A stretch of DNA of 64,000 nt from Bacteroidota bacterium (GTDB lineage: Bacteria; Bacteroidota; Rhodothermia; Rhodothermales; UBA10348): NCBI GenBank assembly GCA_029262855.1, contig JAJCYP010000123.1, positions 36,115 through 100,114 on the forward strand, read 5' to 3'. The position numbers were made by a program, and so were the translations under genes. Below are positions 9,640 through 19,200 of this stretch, piece after piece (the first letter of the stretch is position 1; each line of letters begins with the position of its first letter). The notes below the pieces were generated by a model, which searched no databases, was not told the DNA's origin, and worked only from the letters and a program-made list of their open reading frames with translations.

Positions 9640-9936
9640 ATGCACATCCAGATCACTGCCCGTCAATTCCAAGCCAGCGACCGTCTCAACGAGTATGCCC
9701 GCAAGAAAATCGAGCGGCTCTCACGGTATTATGATGGCATCACTGGCATCCAAGTGATCATGTCCAAGGATGGACAACCCGAGACCAAGTCCGTAGAAAT
9801 GAACGCAAGCGTGCACCGCCAGCAACTGGTGGCAAAAGCCGATGGCAAGACGCACGAGGAAGCCGTAGACGAATGCGTCGACCGCCTCAAGAGGCAGGTG
9901 GTCCGATACAAGGACAAGCTCCGCGACAAGCGCTGA
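9640..9936 (+). CDS. hpf: Ribosome hibernation promoting factor, short form (HPF/RaiA family)
   Basis: A 98-residue protein of the sigma54 modulation/HPF family, which binds the ribosomal decoding region under slow growth. It opens with MHIQITARQFQASDRLNEYA and holds the central strand VEMNASVHRQQLVAKADGK and the terminal helix DECVDRLKRQVVRYKDKL, as in short HPF proteins. The long-form dimerisation domain is absent. The gene has its own promoter candidate just upstream. Its TGA stop directly abuts the TCA (reverse TGA) stop of metF, leaving no space for a terminator. Confidence 0.88.
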   Translation: MHIQITARQFQASDRLNEYARKKIERLSRYYDGITGIQVIMSKDGQPETKSVEMNASVHRQQLVAKADGKTHEEAVDECVDRLKRQVVRYKDKLRDKR

Positions 9937-10893
9937 TCAGGCGGTCTCACGGACTGCCCGGACCACCTTGCTGACGTGCTGCGAGGTGGACATGATATAG
10001 AAGTGGAGGTACGGTACGCCGGCTGAAAGCAGGTCGGTGGCCTGGCGTGTCGCCCATTCTATGCCGATGTCCGCTGCGTGTGCATTGCCCGCGGACTCGA
10101 TTTCGGCGGCGAGCGCCTCCGGGATTTCCATGTGGAAGGTCCGTGGGAGCGACTGAACCTGCCGCTTGCTGGTGATGATCTTGAGGCCCGGCACAATGGG
10201 TACCGTGATCCCTACGTCCCGGCAGCGCTCGACAAAGTCGAAGTAGTGGCTGTTCTCGAAGAACATCTGGGTCACGACGTATTTGGCCCCTGCATCCACC
10301 TTGCGCTTCAGGTTCAGGATGTCCCAGGTGAGGTTTGGAGCCTCGAAATGCTTCTCGGGATAACCGGCCACGCCCACACAGAAGTCGGTGGGAGCCGCAT
10401 CGATCATTTCCTCCAGATAGTGGCCCGCGTTCATTTCCGAGATCTGTGACACCAGATCGATGGCATGCTCATTTCTCGTCCGGTCGCCGCGGATTGGTTT
10501 GCGGAATCCATGGTCATCGCCCCTGAGCGCCATCACGTTCTGGATTCCCAGGTACTGGAGCTCAATCAGCGCGTCTTCGGTCTCCTCACGGGTGAAACCC
10601 TCACAGAGAATGTGGGGCACCATCTCGATCCCAAATCGACCCTTGATGGATGCACAGATCCCCAGCGTCCCCGGTCGTTTCCGCTTGACGTGCCGCTTCC
10701 ACGTGCCGTCTGGCTGCTCCTCATAGTAGGCCTGGGCGGCATGCGAGGTGACGTCGATAAACGGCGGATCAAACTCGGTCAGTCCTTCAACGATGCCCAG
10801 AATGTCCTTGAGACTCCCACCCCGCTTGGGTGGTATTATCTCATAAGAGATCAAAGGATTTGACGCCGCTTCCAGCAGGTCAACAATTTTCAT
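9937..10893 (-). CDS. metF: 5,10-methylenetetrahydrofolate reductase
   Basis: This FAD-dependent TIM-barrel enzyme reduces methylene-THF to methyl-THF, the methyl donor for methionine synthesis. Visible family elements are the N-terminal SYEIIPPKRGGS, the VTSHAAQAYYEE segment, the LRGD motif (MALRGDDHG), GVAGYPEKH and the C-terminal region GVPYLHFYIMSTS. The length of 318 residues is normal for a bacterial enzyme without regulatory domain. It converges with hpf. metK and ahcY elsewhere in the window belong to the same methionine/SAM cycle. Confidence 0.94.
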   Translation of the reverse strand: MKIVDLLEAASNPLISYEIIPPKRGGSLKDILGIVEGLTEFDPPFIDVTSHAAQAYYEEQPDGTWKRHVKRKRPGTLGICASIKGRFGIEMVPHILCEGFTREETEDALIELQYLGIQNVMALRGDDHGFRKPIRGDRTRNEHAIDLVSQISEMNAGHYLEEMIDAAPTDFCVGVAGYPEKHFEAPNLTWDILNLKRKVDAGAKYVVTQMFFENSHYFDFVERCRDVGITVPIVPGLKIITSKRQVQSLPRTFHMEIPEALAAEIESAGNAHAADIGIEWATRQATDLLSAGVPYLHFYIMSTSQHVSKVVRAVRETA

Positions 10894-10953
10894 CGGGACG
10901 TCGATTTCGTTTCTTTTCGACCGTGTCCAACACCGCAGACCGCCGCGTGTTCA

Positions 10954-11550
10954 ATGAAAGCCATCATCTTCGCCACACTCGAAGAAGCCGAACCATTTGT
11001 CCAGTCCTACCAGCGTGGCCGCTTCAGTGGTGTCACTGAAGGCGAGACGGTACACGACGATGACCATCTGATTACCATCACGGGGATTGGCAAGATCAAG
11101 GGAACGCTGCGTACGGAGCGGCTGCTGCGGGAGTACCGGCCTACCGAAATCCTGCACGTTGGTACCTGCATCACGCTGGTAGACACCATCAAGGTTGGCA
11201 CACTCTTCTCCCCCTCTCAGGTCTTCGAAGGGGACCGAATTGAGCTCTCCGCCCCGACGTATCCCCGCATGCCTCTGGCTCGGACATTCGACGGCATGGC
11301 AACGGGGACACTTGTCACACAGGACCACACAGTCTCCGGCACCCAGGAGCTCACTTACTGGCAGCGAATCGCCGAGGCGTCAGACATGACGGGCTATGCG
11401 GTAGCCTATGTCGCGGCCACGCACGGCGTGCCCTGTGGCATCGTTAAGGTGGTGTCCGGTCGCATGGGAGAGGATGATCCAAAACTCCGGAAGACCCTGG
11501 ACGAGGCGCATGCGATGATCACCACGTTTCTGATCAAACACCTCGGCTAG
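10954..11550 (+). CDS. Phosphorylase-superfamily protein (MTAN/MTA-SAH nucleosidase-like), possibly catalytically altered
   Basis: A 198-residue protein with the fold signatures of the PNP_UDP_1 family: N-terminal ATLEEAEPF, the ITGIGKIKGTLRTE turn, HVGTCITLVD, and a C-terminal MTGYAVAYVAATHG helix followed by VVSGRMGED. Classical MTA/SAH nucleosidases have Met-Glu at the ribose site and an Asp in the S-D motif near the end. Here the Glu is Thr (DMTGYA) and the Asp is Gly (VVSG). The first catalytic Glu (LEEAE) remains. It may therefore have a different substrate or be inactive. It starts 60 bases from metF, divergently, and converges with coxD (4-base overlap). Confidence 0.7.
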   Translation: MKAIIFATLEEAEPFVQSYQRGRFSGVTEGETVHDDDHLITITGIGKIKGTLRTERLLREYRPTEILHVGTCITLVDTIKVGTLFSPSQVFEGDRIELSAPTYPRMPLARTFDGMATGTLVTQDHTVSGTQELTYWQRIAEASDMTGYAVAYVAATHGVPCGIVKVVSGRMGEDDPKLRKTLDEAHAMITTFLIKHLG

Positions 11551-11954
11551 TGAGTCGCCGGAGGTGGCACCGGCGCGACTGCGGCCCCTGGGCCGGCGTC
11601 CTGGCGCGCCTGTAGCGCAGCTTCAGCCGCGTCCATTTCCATGATCGTGCCCTTGGTGGTGTTCGGCAGGTCACCCCGGAAGGCGGTGTCCAGGAGCGTG
11701 AACGAGAGGAATACAATCACGAAGAGGGCGCCGACGGCGAAGACCAGCGAGTTGACGCGATTGTCGTATTTCAAGGCCATGAAGAAGCCGACTACAAGTG
11801 CGGCCTTCGTGGTGGCTATGAGCATGGCCAGTGGCACGTTGAAAGCGCCGAGATCGAGCCTCGAACTGACCACCGTAAGGATGGTCAGGAAGATCAATGA
11901 CCCGAAGACCGTGACCAGCATCCGGGTGGAAGCAACATGATGTCCGTGTGCCAT
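11547..11954 (-). CDS. coxD: Cytochrome c oxidase subunit IV (caa3 type)
   Basis: A 135-residue membrane protein with three hydrophobic helices (LVTVFGSLIFLTILTVV, VPLAMLIATTKAALVVGFFMAL, LVFAVGALFVIVFLSFTLL), the layout of prokaryotic cytochrome oxidase subunit IV. It is an accessory subunit of the haem-copper oxidase. It follows coxC after a 3-base gap and is the last gene of the respiratory block. An Ala/Pro-rich tail extends beyond the usual C-terminus. The stop region overlaps the convergent MTAN-like gene by four bases. Confidence 0.85.
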   Translation of the reverse strand: MAHGHHVASTRMLVTVFGSLIFLTILTVVSSRLDLGAFNVPLAMLIATTKAALVVGFFMALKYDNRVNSLVFAVGALFVIVFLSFTLLDTAFRGDLPNTTKGTIMEMDAAEAALQARQDAGPGAAVAPVPPPATH

Positions 11955-11957
11955 CGG

Positions 11958-12635
11958 TCAGATCAGGTAAAGCAGTGGGAAAAGGAAAATCCAGATGATG
12001 TCAACCAGGTGCCAGTAGAGCCCTGTGAGTTCAATCGGGGTGTAATACTCGGGAGAAAAATCGCCCTTGAACGAGCGGATGACAAGCCAGGTGAAAACGC
12101 CCATCCCCACCAGAACGTGAAAACCGTGGATGCCCGTCATCACGAAGTAGATGGAGAAGAACTGCGGCAGGAACAGGATATCCGCATAGTTGGCCATGTC
12201 GTGCCCGTGGTAGTCGCCTACCGGAGCGAAATTGCCGCCGGGAAAGATACCCGCCTCAAACTTGCCGGAGTACTCCACGTACTTGATGCCCATGAAAATG
12301 GCAGCGCAGAGCAGGGTCAGCAGCAGGTTGATGATCAGCCCCTTGCGATCCCCCCTCTGGATGCGCTGGATTCCGTAGGCCACGGTGAACGACGAGCCCA
12401 AGAGGACCAGGGTGTTGATGCCCCCCAGTTTCCAGTCCAGCAGGTCCGAGGCCGCCTCGAAAACCTCGGGGTGCCACACGCGGTAGACCGTATAGGCCAC
12501 GAACATGCCGCTAAAGAGCAGGATTTCTGTAATCAGGAACAACCACATGCCCATCTTCGCCGCGTCAAACTGCTGGTCTGACGAAACGAAGTAGTGCTTC
12601 AGGTGGGCGGGTTGTCCGGCTGCAGGTTGCGCCAT
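11958..12635 (-). CDS. coxC: Cytochrome c oxidase subunit III
   Basis: A 225-residue integral membrane subunit of the caa3 oxidase. Recognisable features are the first-helix region AKMGMWLFLITEILLFSGMF, the conserved ITGIHGFHVLVGM helix (here MTGIHGFHV) and the terminal YWHLVDIIWIFLFPLLYL. The protein has five to seven membrane helices. It sits 30 bases downstream of coxA and 3 bases upstream of coxD on the same strand. Confidence 0.95.
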   Translation of the reverse strand: MAQPAAGQPAHLKHYFVSSDQQFDAAKMGMWLFLITEILLFSGMFVAYTVYRVWHPEVFEAASDLLDWKLGGINTLVLLGSSFTVAYGIQRIQRGDRKGLIINLLLTLLCAAIFMGIKYVEYSGKFEAGIFPGGNFAPVGDYHGHDMANYADILFLPQFFSIYFVMTGIHGFHVLVGMGVFTWLVIRSFKGDFSPEYYTPIELTGLYWHLVDIIWIFLFPLLYLI

Positions 12636-12665
12636 AACTGTTTTGGCCTCCGGGCCGTACTTGGG

Positions 12666-14351
<1,686 letters not shown>

Positions 14352-14378
14352 GTGTGTTTCGGGTGCGGCCGTTAACGG

Positions 14379-15311
14379 CTACTGCAGCGTCTTGATATAG
14401 GCGATGAGTCCGTCCAACTCGCGCGCGCTCAACGACGAGTACGAGGGCGGCATGGCGGGCGGATAGGACTCGACGATCTCGGCGGCGGGATTCAGAATCG
14501 CCTCGCGAAGGTAGTTCTCATCAGCCACGGCACTCGTCCCGTCCTCGAATGGCCGCTCTGCGCCAAACAGCCCTTGGAATGTCGGACCCACACCGCGTGA
14601 ACCGTCCACCGAGTGGCAGGCAGAGCAGTTGTACTGGGTGTAGAGGACCGCGCCCAACTCTTCCGGTGGACGGTCGGCGTTCTGGTCACCCAGCCACCGC
14701 TGGAATTCGGCCTCGGGTTGGGCAATCAACGTTCCAAGCATCGCCGAGTGAGAGGTACCGCAGTACTCGGTACAGTAGACCTGGTACTCGCCGGACTCGT
14801 CTACCTGAAACCAAATCGACGTGTACCGATTGGGCAGGACGTCGTGCTTTACCCGGAAATCGGGCAGGAAGTAGCTGTGGATTACATCCTCAGAACTCAT
14901 GTTGAGTTTGATGGGCCGACCAATCGGCACATGGATCTCGTTGGGGACCACGACTCCGTTGTCGTACTCGTATTCCCAGTACCACTGCTTTGCACGGACG
15001 GTGATCTCGTAGGAGTCCGGCGGCGCGGCGTACATCTTGACGAATACCTTGAACCCCCAGGTAAAGACGATCAGCACAAGAATCGTGGGAATCACGATGC
15101 TTGCCGTTTCGATCAGTGGACTCGGGTGATGCTCCGGTGGCACATAGGAATGATCCTTGCGCCGGTACTTGACCGCGAAGTAGATGAGGAATCCGACGAC
15201 GCCAATGAAGAAGGCAACGCTGATCCAGTAGACGAAATAGAACAGGGCATCAACCTCGGGGGCGATAGTAGACGCCGCCTCGGGAAGCCATAAGGTCCCG
15301 TTCTCTCCCAT
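14379..15311 (-). CDS. coxB: Cytochrome c oxidase subunit II with fused cytochrome c domain (caa3)
   Basis: Two N-terminal membrane helices (residues about 23-45 and 65-90) are followed by a periplasmic CuA domain with ligands in HSYFLPDF and YCTEYCGTSHSAM. A C-terminal cytochrome c domain carries the haem motif CSACH and a likely Met ligand in PPAMPPSY. The fusion defines a caa3-type oxidase, in which the enzyme brings its own cytochrome c. At 310 residues it matches this class. It precedes coxA by 27 bases and follows the SCO1 gene by 38 bases. Confidence 0.95.
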   Translation of the reverse strand: MGENGTLWLPEAASTIAPEVDALFYFVYWISVAFFIGVVGFLIYFAVKYRRKDHSYVPPEHHPSPLIETASIVIPTILVLIVFTWGFKVFVKMYAAPPDSYEITVRAKQWYWEYEYDNGVVVPNEIHVPIGRPIKLNMSSEDVIHSYFLPDFRVKHDVLPNRYTSIWFQVDESGEYQVYCTEYCGTSHSAMLGTLIAQPEAEFQRWLGDQNADRPPEELGAVLYTQYNCSACHSVDGSRGVGPTFQGLFGAERPFEDGTSAVADENYLREAILNPAAEIVESYPPAMPPSYSSLSARELDGLIAYIKTLQ

Positions 15312-15349
15312 GGTTATTCGCTCGAGTTAGCCGCGGAGGTCGCAGCGGT

Positions 15350-16177
15350 TCATGCACTCACCGCCCGGGTGAGTGTGCGCCGTTCCCGGCGCCAATACAA
15401 AAGAAGGGTCCCTCCCAACAGGAGGAGGGTCAGAACACCACCGCCGCGCATCAGATTCCAGGCGTCGGCGACGTAGGAATTGGCGTCGGGGTCGTAGCGG
15501 TAGCAAAACAGAAAGATCTTGTCGGCGGCGCTCCCGACACGCCCCTCGGACGCCTCGACCGTTGCGAGTCGCACATCGCGGGAGTCGTACGCCATGCCGC
15601 GGATGTACCGGGTTATCACGCCGGACCCACTCACGAACATGAGTGCAGCCGGGTGCGCATACTCCTGGGTGTCGTCCATCCATTTGAACGAAAACCCGAC
15701 AGCCGAGGCCAGCGCCTGAATACTGTCGTCGGACCCGGTCAGGAAATGCCAGCCGTCGGCGGCCTCTTCGACACCCAGTTGTGTGATGTGCCTATCCTTG
15801 GCGCGGGCCGCCTGCTCCGGAATCTCCGTAGCCGAAAAGCTGACCGTCACCACGTCAAACTGGTCTCCGGGCGTCCAGCCGTCCTGCTGGTGAAGGTCCT
15901 TCAGTGTCTTCGTGAACTCTGTCAGCATCAAGCTGCAGAGCATCGGACACTCGTGATACACAAAATTGAGCAGGACAGGCGTCTCTCCGTCGAAGTATGA
16001 CCCGATCGCAACCTCACGGCCGTTTTTGTCCAGGAACAGCAGGTCCCCAGGGATTTCCTCACCCAATTGCTCCTCGATACCCACGCCATCGAAGACCGAG
16101 GGTAATGAACCCGTGGGCTGCCCGGCGGTCGTGCCAACCAGACATCCGAGGAACGCTATGAGCAGACCTGTCCTCAA
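15350..16177 (-). CDS. SCO1/SenC-type copper chaperone
   Basis: SCO proteins deliver copper to the CuA site of oxidase subunit II. The protein has an N-terminal signal peptide, a thioredoxin-like domain with the copper-binding CPMLC motif in FVYHECPMLC, and the third ligand histidine in EYAHPAALMF. A C-terminal membrane helix (GGGVLTLLLLGGTLLLYW) would anchor it. I accept the TTG start at 16177, because it overlaps the stop of the upstream gene as TTGA and gives a complete signal peptide. It lies directly upstream of coxB. Confidence 0.92.
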   Translation of the reverse strand: MRTGLLIAFLGCLVGTTAGQPTGSLPSVFDGVGIEEQLGEEIPGDLLFLDKNGREVAIGSYFDGETPVLLNFVYHECPMLCSLMLTEFTKTLKDLHQQDGWTPGDQFDVVTVSFSATEIPEQAARAKDRHITQLGVEEAADGWHFLTGSDDSIQALASAVGFSFKWMDDTQEYAHPAALMFVSGSGVITRYIRGMAYDSRDVRLATVEASEGRVGSAADKIFLFCYRYDPDANSYVADAWNLMRGGGVLTLLLLGGTLLLYWRRERRTLTRAVSA

Positions 16178-16515
16178 AGTGACAGTGTGAGTTCCGTGGT
16201 GCCGCCGCTTCCACCGGCCATGACGATTTCCTGCATCGCGCGATCAATCGGGATTCTGTAGATCCCGTTTGCCGCATCGACGACACCTGACCCGTTCAGT
16301 AGCGCCTGAGCGGCAGCGTTGGTTTCCTTCAGCACCGGATAGCCGGTCGTCTCGATGGCCGTGGTTTCGGCACTTTGCAATTCGCCGAGGGCAATCTGGA
16401 CGCCACCGGCAACCACGACCGCGAGTGCGGCCACAATGGCCAGTACCATGCCGAGAATAGACGTAGCCGCGATGCCTTCGGGTTCTACGCCAGCGTTGTC
16501 AGTCACGTGATCCAT
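16174..16515 (-). CDS. Unknown small membrane protein in the ACIII-caa3 operon (113 aa)
   Basis: I do not recognise a named family. One N-terminal membrane helix (residues about 18-44, ATSILGMVLAIVAALAVVV) is followed by an extracytoplasmic domain of about 65 residues with the sequence YRIPIDRAMQEIVMAGG near its end. The position between actF and the copper chaperone, with a 4-base overlap into the latter, implies co-expression with the respiratory complexes. It could be an accessory or assembly factor for ACIII or caa3. No haem or metal motif is visible. Confidence 0.7.
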   Translation of the reverse strand: MDHVTDNAGVEPEGIAATSILGMVLAIVAALAVVVAGGVQIALGELQSAETTAIETTGYPVLKETNAAAQALLNGSGVVDAANGIYRIPIDRAMQEIVMAGGSGGTTELTLSL

Positions 16516-16591
16516 ACCTGTTCGAGGAATTCAGCCGTCAAACGTACGCCGAGGCTGATGGATTGAAGTCCCTGATGAAGGCATGGTCAAA

Positions 16592-16616
16592 TCCGGTAGG
16601 CGGGCGTTCTACCGGA
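16592..16616 (-). terminator. Hairpin after actF, possible attenuator
   Basis: An 8-base perfect inverted repeat (TCCGGTAG / CTACCGGA) with a 9-base loop lies 30 bases downstream of the actF stop, in the 131-base gap before the 113-aa gene. On the transcribed strand it is followed by ATTTGACC, not a long U run, so it is more likely a partial terminator or mRNA-stabilising hairpin between the ACIII and caa3 halves of the operon. Confidence 0.4.
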
Positions 16617-16646
16617 AATCCCGCGACGAGAGCGCTCAGTTCCGCA

Positions 16647-17909
16647 TCAGGTGTTGCGGAACTTGAGGGAGTAGCCGAGGCGCGGGTCCTTCTGCGGGAC
16701 CATGCTGTGCCGGCTAAGCCGGAACACGACAAGGCCCACCAGAATGCCGACAATGCCAATGAGTGCGAGGAAGTCGAGGGGATGCACCTGCGCGCGATCG
16801 CCATGCAGCACTGGCATCGCGAGCCAGTGGAAGTCGAACCAGTGCATCAGAAGCAGCCAAACTGCCATGAACCCGAGCAGTGGCCGGAGGCGCTTCGCCC
16901 AACGGCCGACCAGGATCACGAACGGCAGAATAAAATGTGCAATCAACAGCGCAGCGCTGTGGGCCTCCCAGCCGTGTGTCAGCCGGTGACGGTACCATAC
17001 CGTTTCCTCCGGAAGATTGCCGAACCAGATCAGCATGTACTGGCTGAAGGCGATGTAGGCCCAGAAAATCACGAACCCGAAAAGGAACTTGCCCAGGTCC
17101 TGATAATGCTCAGTGGTGACGCCCGACATCATGCCACCGGTCTGAAGCGCCATGGACACGACGATCATGAATGCCATGATGGCCATGAACGACCCGGCGA
17201 AGAAGTACACCCCGAACATGGTGGAGAACCAGTGGGGGTCCAGCGACATCAGGATGTCGTAGCTGGCAAAAGCGGTAGTTATCGCCATGAGCGGAAGTCC
17301 CCAGGCGCTCGTGACGCGCATACTCTTGGTCTCCGCGATGTCCCCCGTTTCGTCCTGACGGATGGACCGTGTATAGAGTCGATAGGAGATGAGCGTCCAC
17401 GCTACAAAATAGAAGGCCAGGCGGCCGAGGAAGAACGGCGTGTTCAGGTATCCTGACTTCCCCGCGAGTACTGCATCAAAGTGAGAATTCGCCGGATCCA
17501 GCAGGTCGGCATGCGTCCAGTGATACAGGTCGTGCATCCCCAGAAGTATGGGAATGCCCAGAAGCGCCAGGACCGGGAAGGACCACATCAGGGCCTCCGG
17601 GATGCGCCGGAATACCACACTCCAGCGCGCCTTGGTCAGGTGCTGGATGATCACGAAGAACAAGGCACCGATGGCCAGGGAGAGTCCGTACGCCCAGGCA
17701 ATGAGGTACGAAAAGTAGAACTGCTGGTGATCCTCGCCGGTCAACCCCACGGCAATGGTGGCCACCAGCGCAATCACTCCGATCCCGAGCGGCACCGTCC
17801 AGGCCATGGATGAGCCCGTGAACTGGTAGCGACTCTCGGCGCCGTCGCCGGTGGGGCGAATCGGGTCGAAGAGCCAGACCAGCGGATTACTGGAACGAAT
17901 AGTCGCCAT
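16647..17909 (-). CDS. actF: Alternative complex III subunit ActF (quinol-oxidising membrane subunit)
   Basis: A 420-residue membrane protein with about ten helices, of the NrfD-like/ActF family. It is the second large membrane subunit of alternative complex III, paralogous to ActC. Recognisable stretches include FYFSYLIAWAYGLSLAIGAL, HLTKARWSVVFRRIPE and DPHWFSTMFGVYFFAGSF. ACIII oxidises menaquinol and passes electrons to cytochrome c or the oxidase. It follows actE by 9 bases and ends the act gene series. Confidence 0.93.
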   Translation of the reverse strand: MATIRSSNPLVWLFDPIRPTGDGAESRYQFTGSSMAWTVPLGIGVIALVATIAVGLTGEDHQQFYFSYLIAWAYGLSLAIGALFFVIIQHLTKARWSVVFRRIPEALMWSFPVLALLGIPILLGMHDLYHWTHADLLDPANSHFDAVLAGKSGYLNTPFFLGRLAFYFVAWTLISYRLYTRSIRQDETGDIAETKSMRVTSAWGLPLMAITTAFASYDILMSLDPHWFSTMFGVYFFAGSFMAIMAFMIVVSMALQTGGMMSGVTTEHYQDLGKFLFGFVIFWAYIAFSQYMLIWFGNLPEETVWYRHRLTHGWEAHSAALLIAHFILPFVILVGRWAKRLRPLLGFMAVWLLLMHWFDFHWLAMPVLHGDRAQVHPLDFLALIGIVGILVGLVVFRLSRHSMVPQKDPRLGYSLKFRNT

Positions 17910-17918
17910 GGATACGAA

Positions 17919-18575
17919 CTATTTGGCCGAGCTGGCGCCGGCGGATGGTGGTGAACTGGACGCCATTCCGGTGCCCTGCGCGTACTGACTGCGCTGAAGC
18001 GCCCGGATGTACGCGGTGATGGCCCAGCGATCGGCAATCGGGATCTGCTGCGCGTAGCCCGGCATGCTCCGGACGCCGTTCGAGATCACGTCAAACAGGT
18101 AGCCGTCTGGCACGGCCCGCATCGCATCGGCATGGTAGGTCGGCGCGGGCACATACCCGTAGTTGCCGGTCATGATGATTCCCTTGCCGTCGCCGGCATC
18201 GCCGTGACAGACCGAGCAGAAGATCTCGTAACGCTCCTGACCACGCTCCATAAATTCGGCGGTCAGACCCACCGGGTTGGCGGCCACGAAAGCGCCTGCG
18301 GCATCACGGCCGAAATGGAAGGCGGTGTCCTCGCGGAGAAAGCCTCGGGCCACCGTCCCCGCAACGGGCGGCCTCATGGCCCGGCCATCGGCGAAGAAAT
18401 CGTTCCGCTCCTGCGGGTCAAATCGTTCCTGCCAGTCCATATTGGGGTTGATATGGATCGGTGGCGCATCGCTGGCGTCTCCGCGGCAACCCGTCAGGAC
18501 CACCACGACAACCACGGCCGTCAGGGAACGCATTGCAATCATCGAAAACGTAGTAGGAAGTGAACCCGGCATCAT
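17919..18575 (-). CDS. actE: Alternative complex III subunit ActE (mono-haem cytochrome c lipoprotein)
   Basis: A 218-residue precursor. Its signal peptide ends in a lipobox (VVLTGC), so it is probably a lipoprotein. A single haem c motif CSVCH occurs in ERYEIFCSVCHGDAG, with a likely axial Met in GVRSMPGY. ActE belongs to the electron path of ACIII toward the oxidase. The start abuts the actD stop. Several Met codons (positions 1, 2, 12, 15) could initiate translation. The Ser/Ala-rich C-terminal tail is unusual but harmless. Confidence 0.92.
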   Translation of the reverse strand: MMPGSLPTTFSMIAMRSLTAVVVVVVLTGCRGDASDAPPIHINPNMDWQERFDPQERNDFFADGRAMRPPVAGTVARGFLREDTAFHFGRDAAGAFVAANPVGLTAEFMERGQERYEIFCSVCHGDAGDGKGIIMTGNYGYVPAPTYHADAMRAVPDGYLFDVISNGVRSMPGYAQQIPIADRWAITAYIRALQRSQYAQGTGMASSSPPSAGASSAK

Positions 18576-19193
18576 CTAGTCCTCCAACTCCGAGGTGCCG
18601 CGGTCGCGGATCACCTCGATGTTCTGCGCACCCAGATCCGAGAGCATCTGACGGGTGTCCTCTGAATCGAATCGCCGGTCGGTGGCCGCGATGTGGAGGA
18701 AGAAGGCATCGTCCGTGGCCCGGGCGAAGTTCTTCGAATAGAACAGCGGGTTGTAGGGTCTTGGCAGACCGTTCAACGCAAACATGCCGGCAACCGCCGC
18801 CAACGCGCTGAAGAGAATGGTCACCTCGAACATGACGGGAACGGAAGGTTCGACCGAAAAGAACGGCTTCCCACTGATGTTCAGTGGGTAGTCCACCGCA
18901 CTGGTCCACCACTGCAGCCACGTTCCCAGGGCAAGCCCGGTGATTCCGCCGATCAGGCAGATCCAGCCGACCTTTGAGTTGGGGAGTCCCATCGCGTCAT
19001 CCATACCGTGGATGGGAAATGGGCTGTGGGTATCGAAGTGCTTGTAACCGGCATCCCTGACGCCCTCGGCCGCATGGTACAACGCACCCGGATTGGGGAA
19101 TTCCGCCAGCAGGCCGTGAAGCTCGGGGTTCGGGCTCTCGAAGATGCCCATCGACGCCTTCACATCACGAATCAGTTCTTGCAACGCGTTCAT
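18576..19193 (-). CDS. actD: Alternative complex III subunit ActD (DUF3341)
   Basis: A 205-residue protein with the DUF3341 signature: an N-terminal soluble domain (GIFESPNPELHGLLAEFPN, DTHSPFPIHGMDDAM) then a hairpin of two membrane helices (GWICLIGGITGLALGTWLQ and the segment starting PVMFEVTILFSALAAV). It closes with FVLH-type sequence, here DDAFFLHIA. ActD packs beside ActC and ActF in the complex. I chose the ATG at 19193 because a start at 19271 would run into actC. It lies 7 bases after actC. Confidence 0.93.
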   Translation of the reverse strand: MNALQELIRDVKASMGIFESPNPELHGLLAEFPNPGALYHAAEGVRDAGYKHFDTHSPFPIHGMDDAMGLPNSKVGWICLIGGITGLALGTWLQWWTSAVDYPLNISGKPFFSVEPSVPVMFEVTILFSALAAVAGMFALNGLPRPYNPLFYSKNFARATDDAFFLHIAATDRRFDSEDTRQMLSDLGAQNIEVIRDRGTSELED

Positions 19194-19200
19194 GGCGATG

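Noticed and set aside
16563..17456. Plus-strand frame of 297 codons opposite actF
   Set aside because: It has no recognisable fold and is antisense to a conserved membrane subunit. The charged, His-rich composition is typical of shadow frames.
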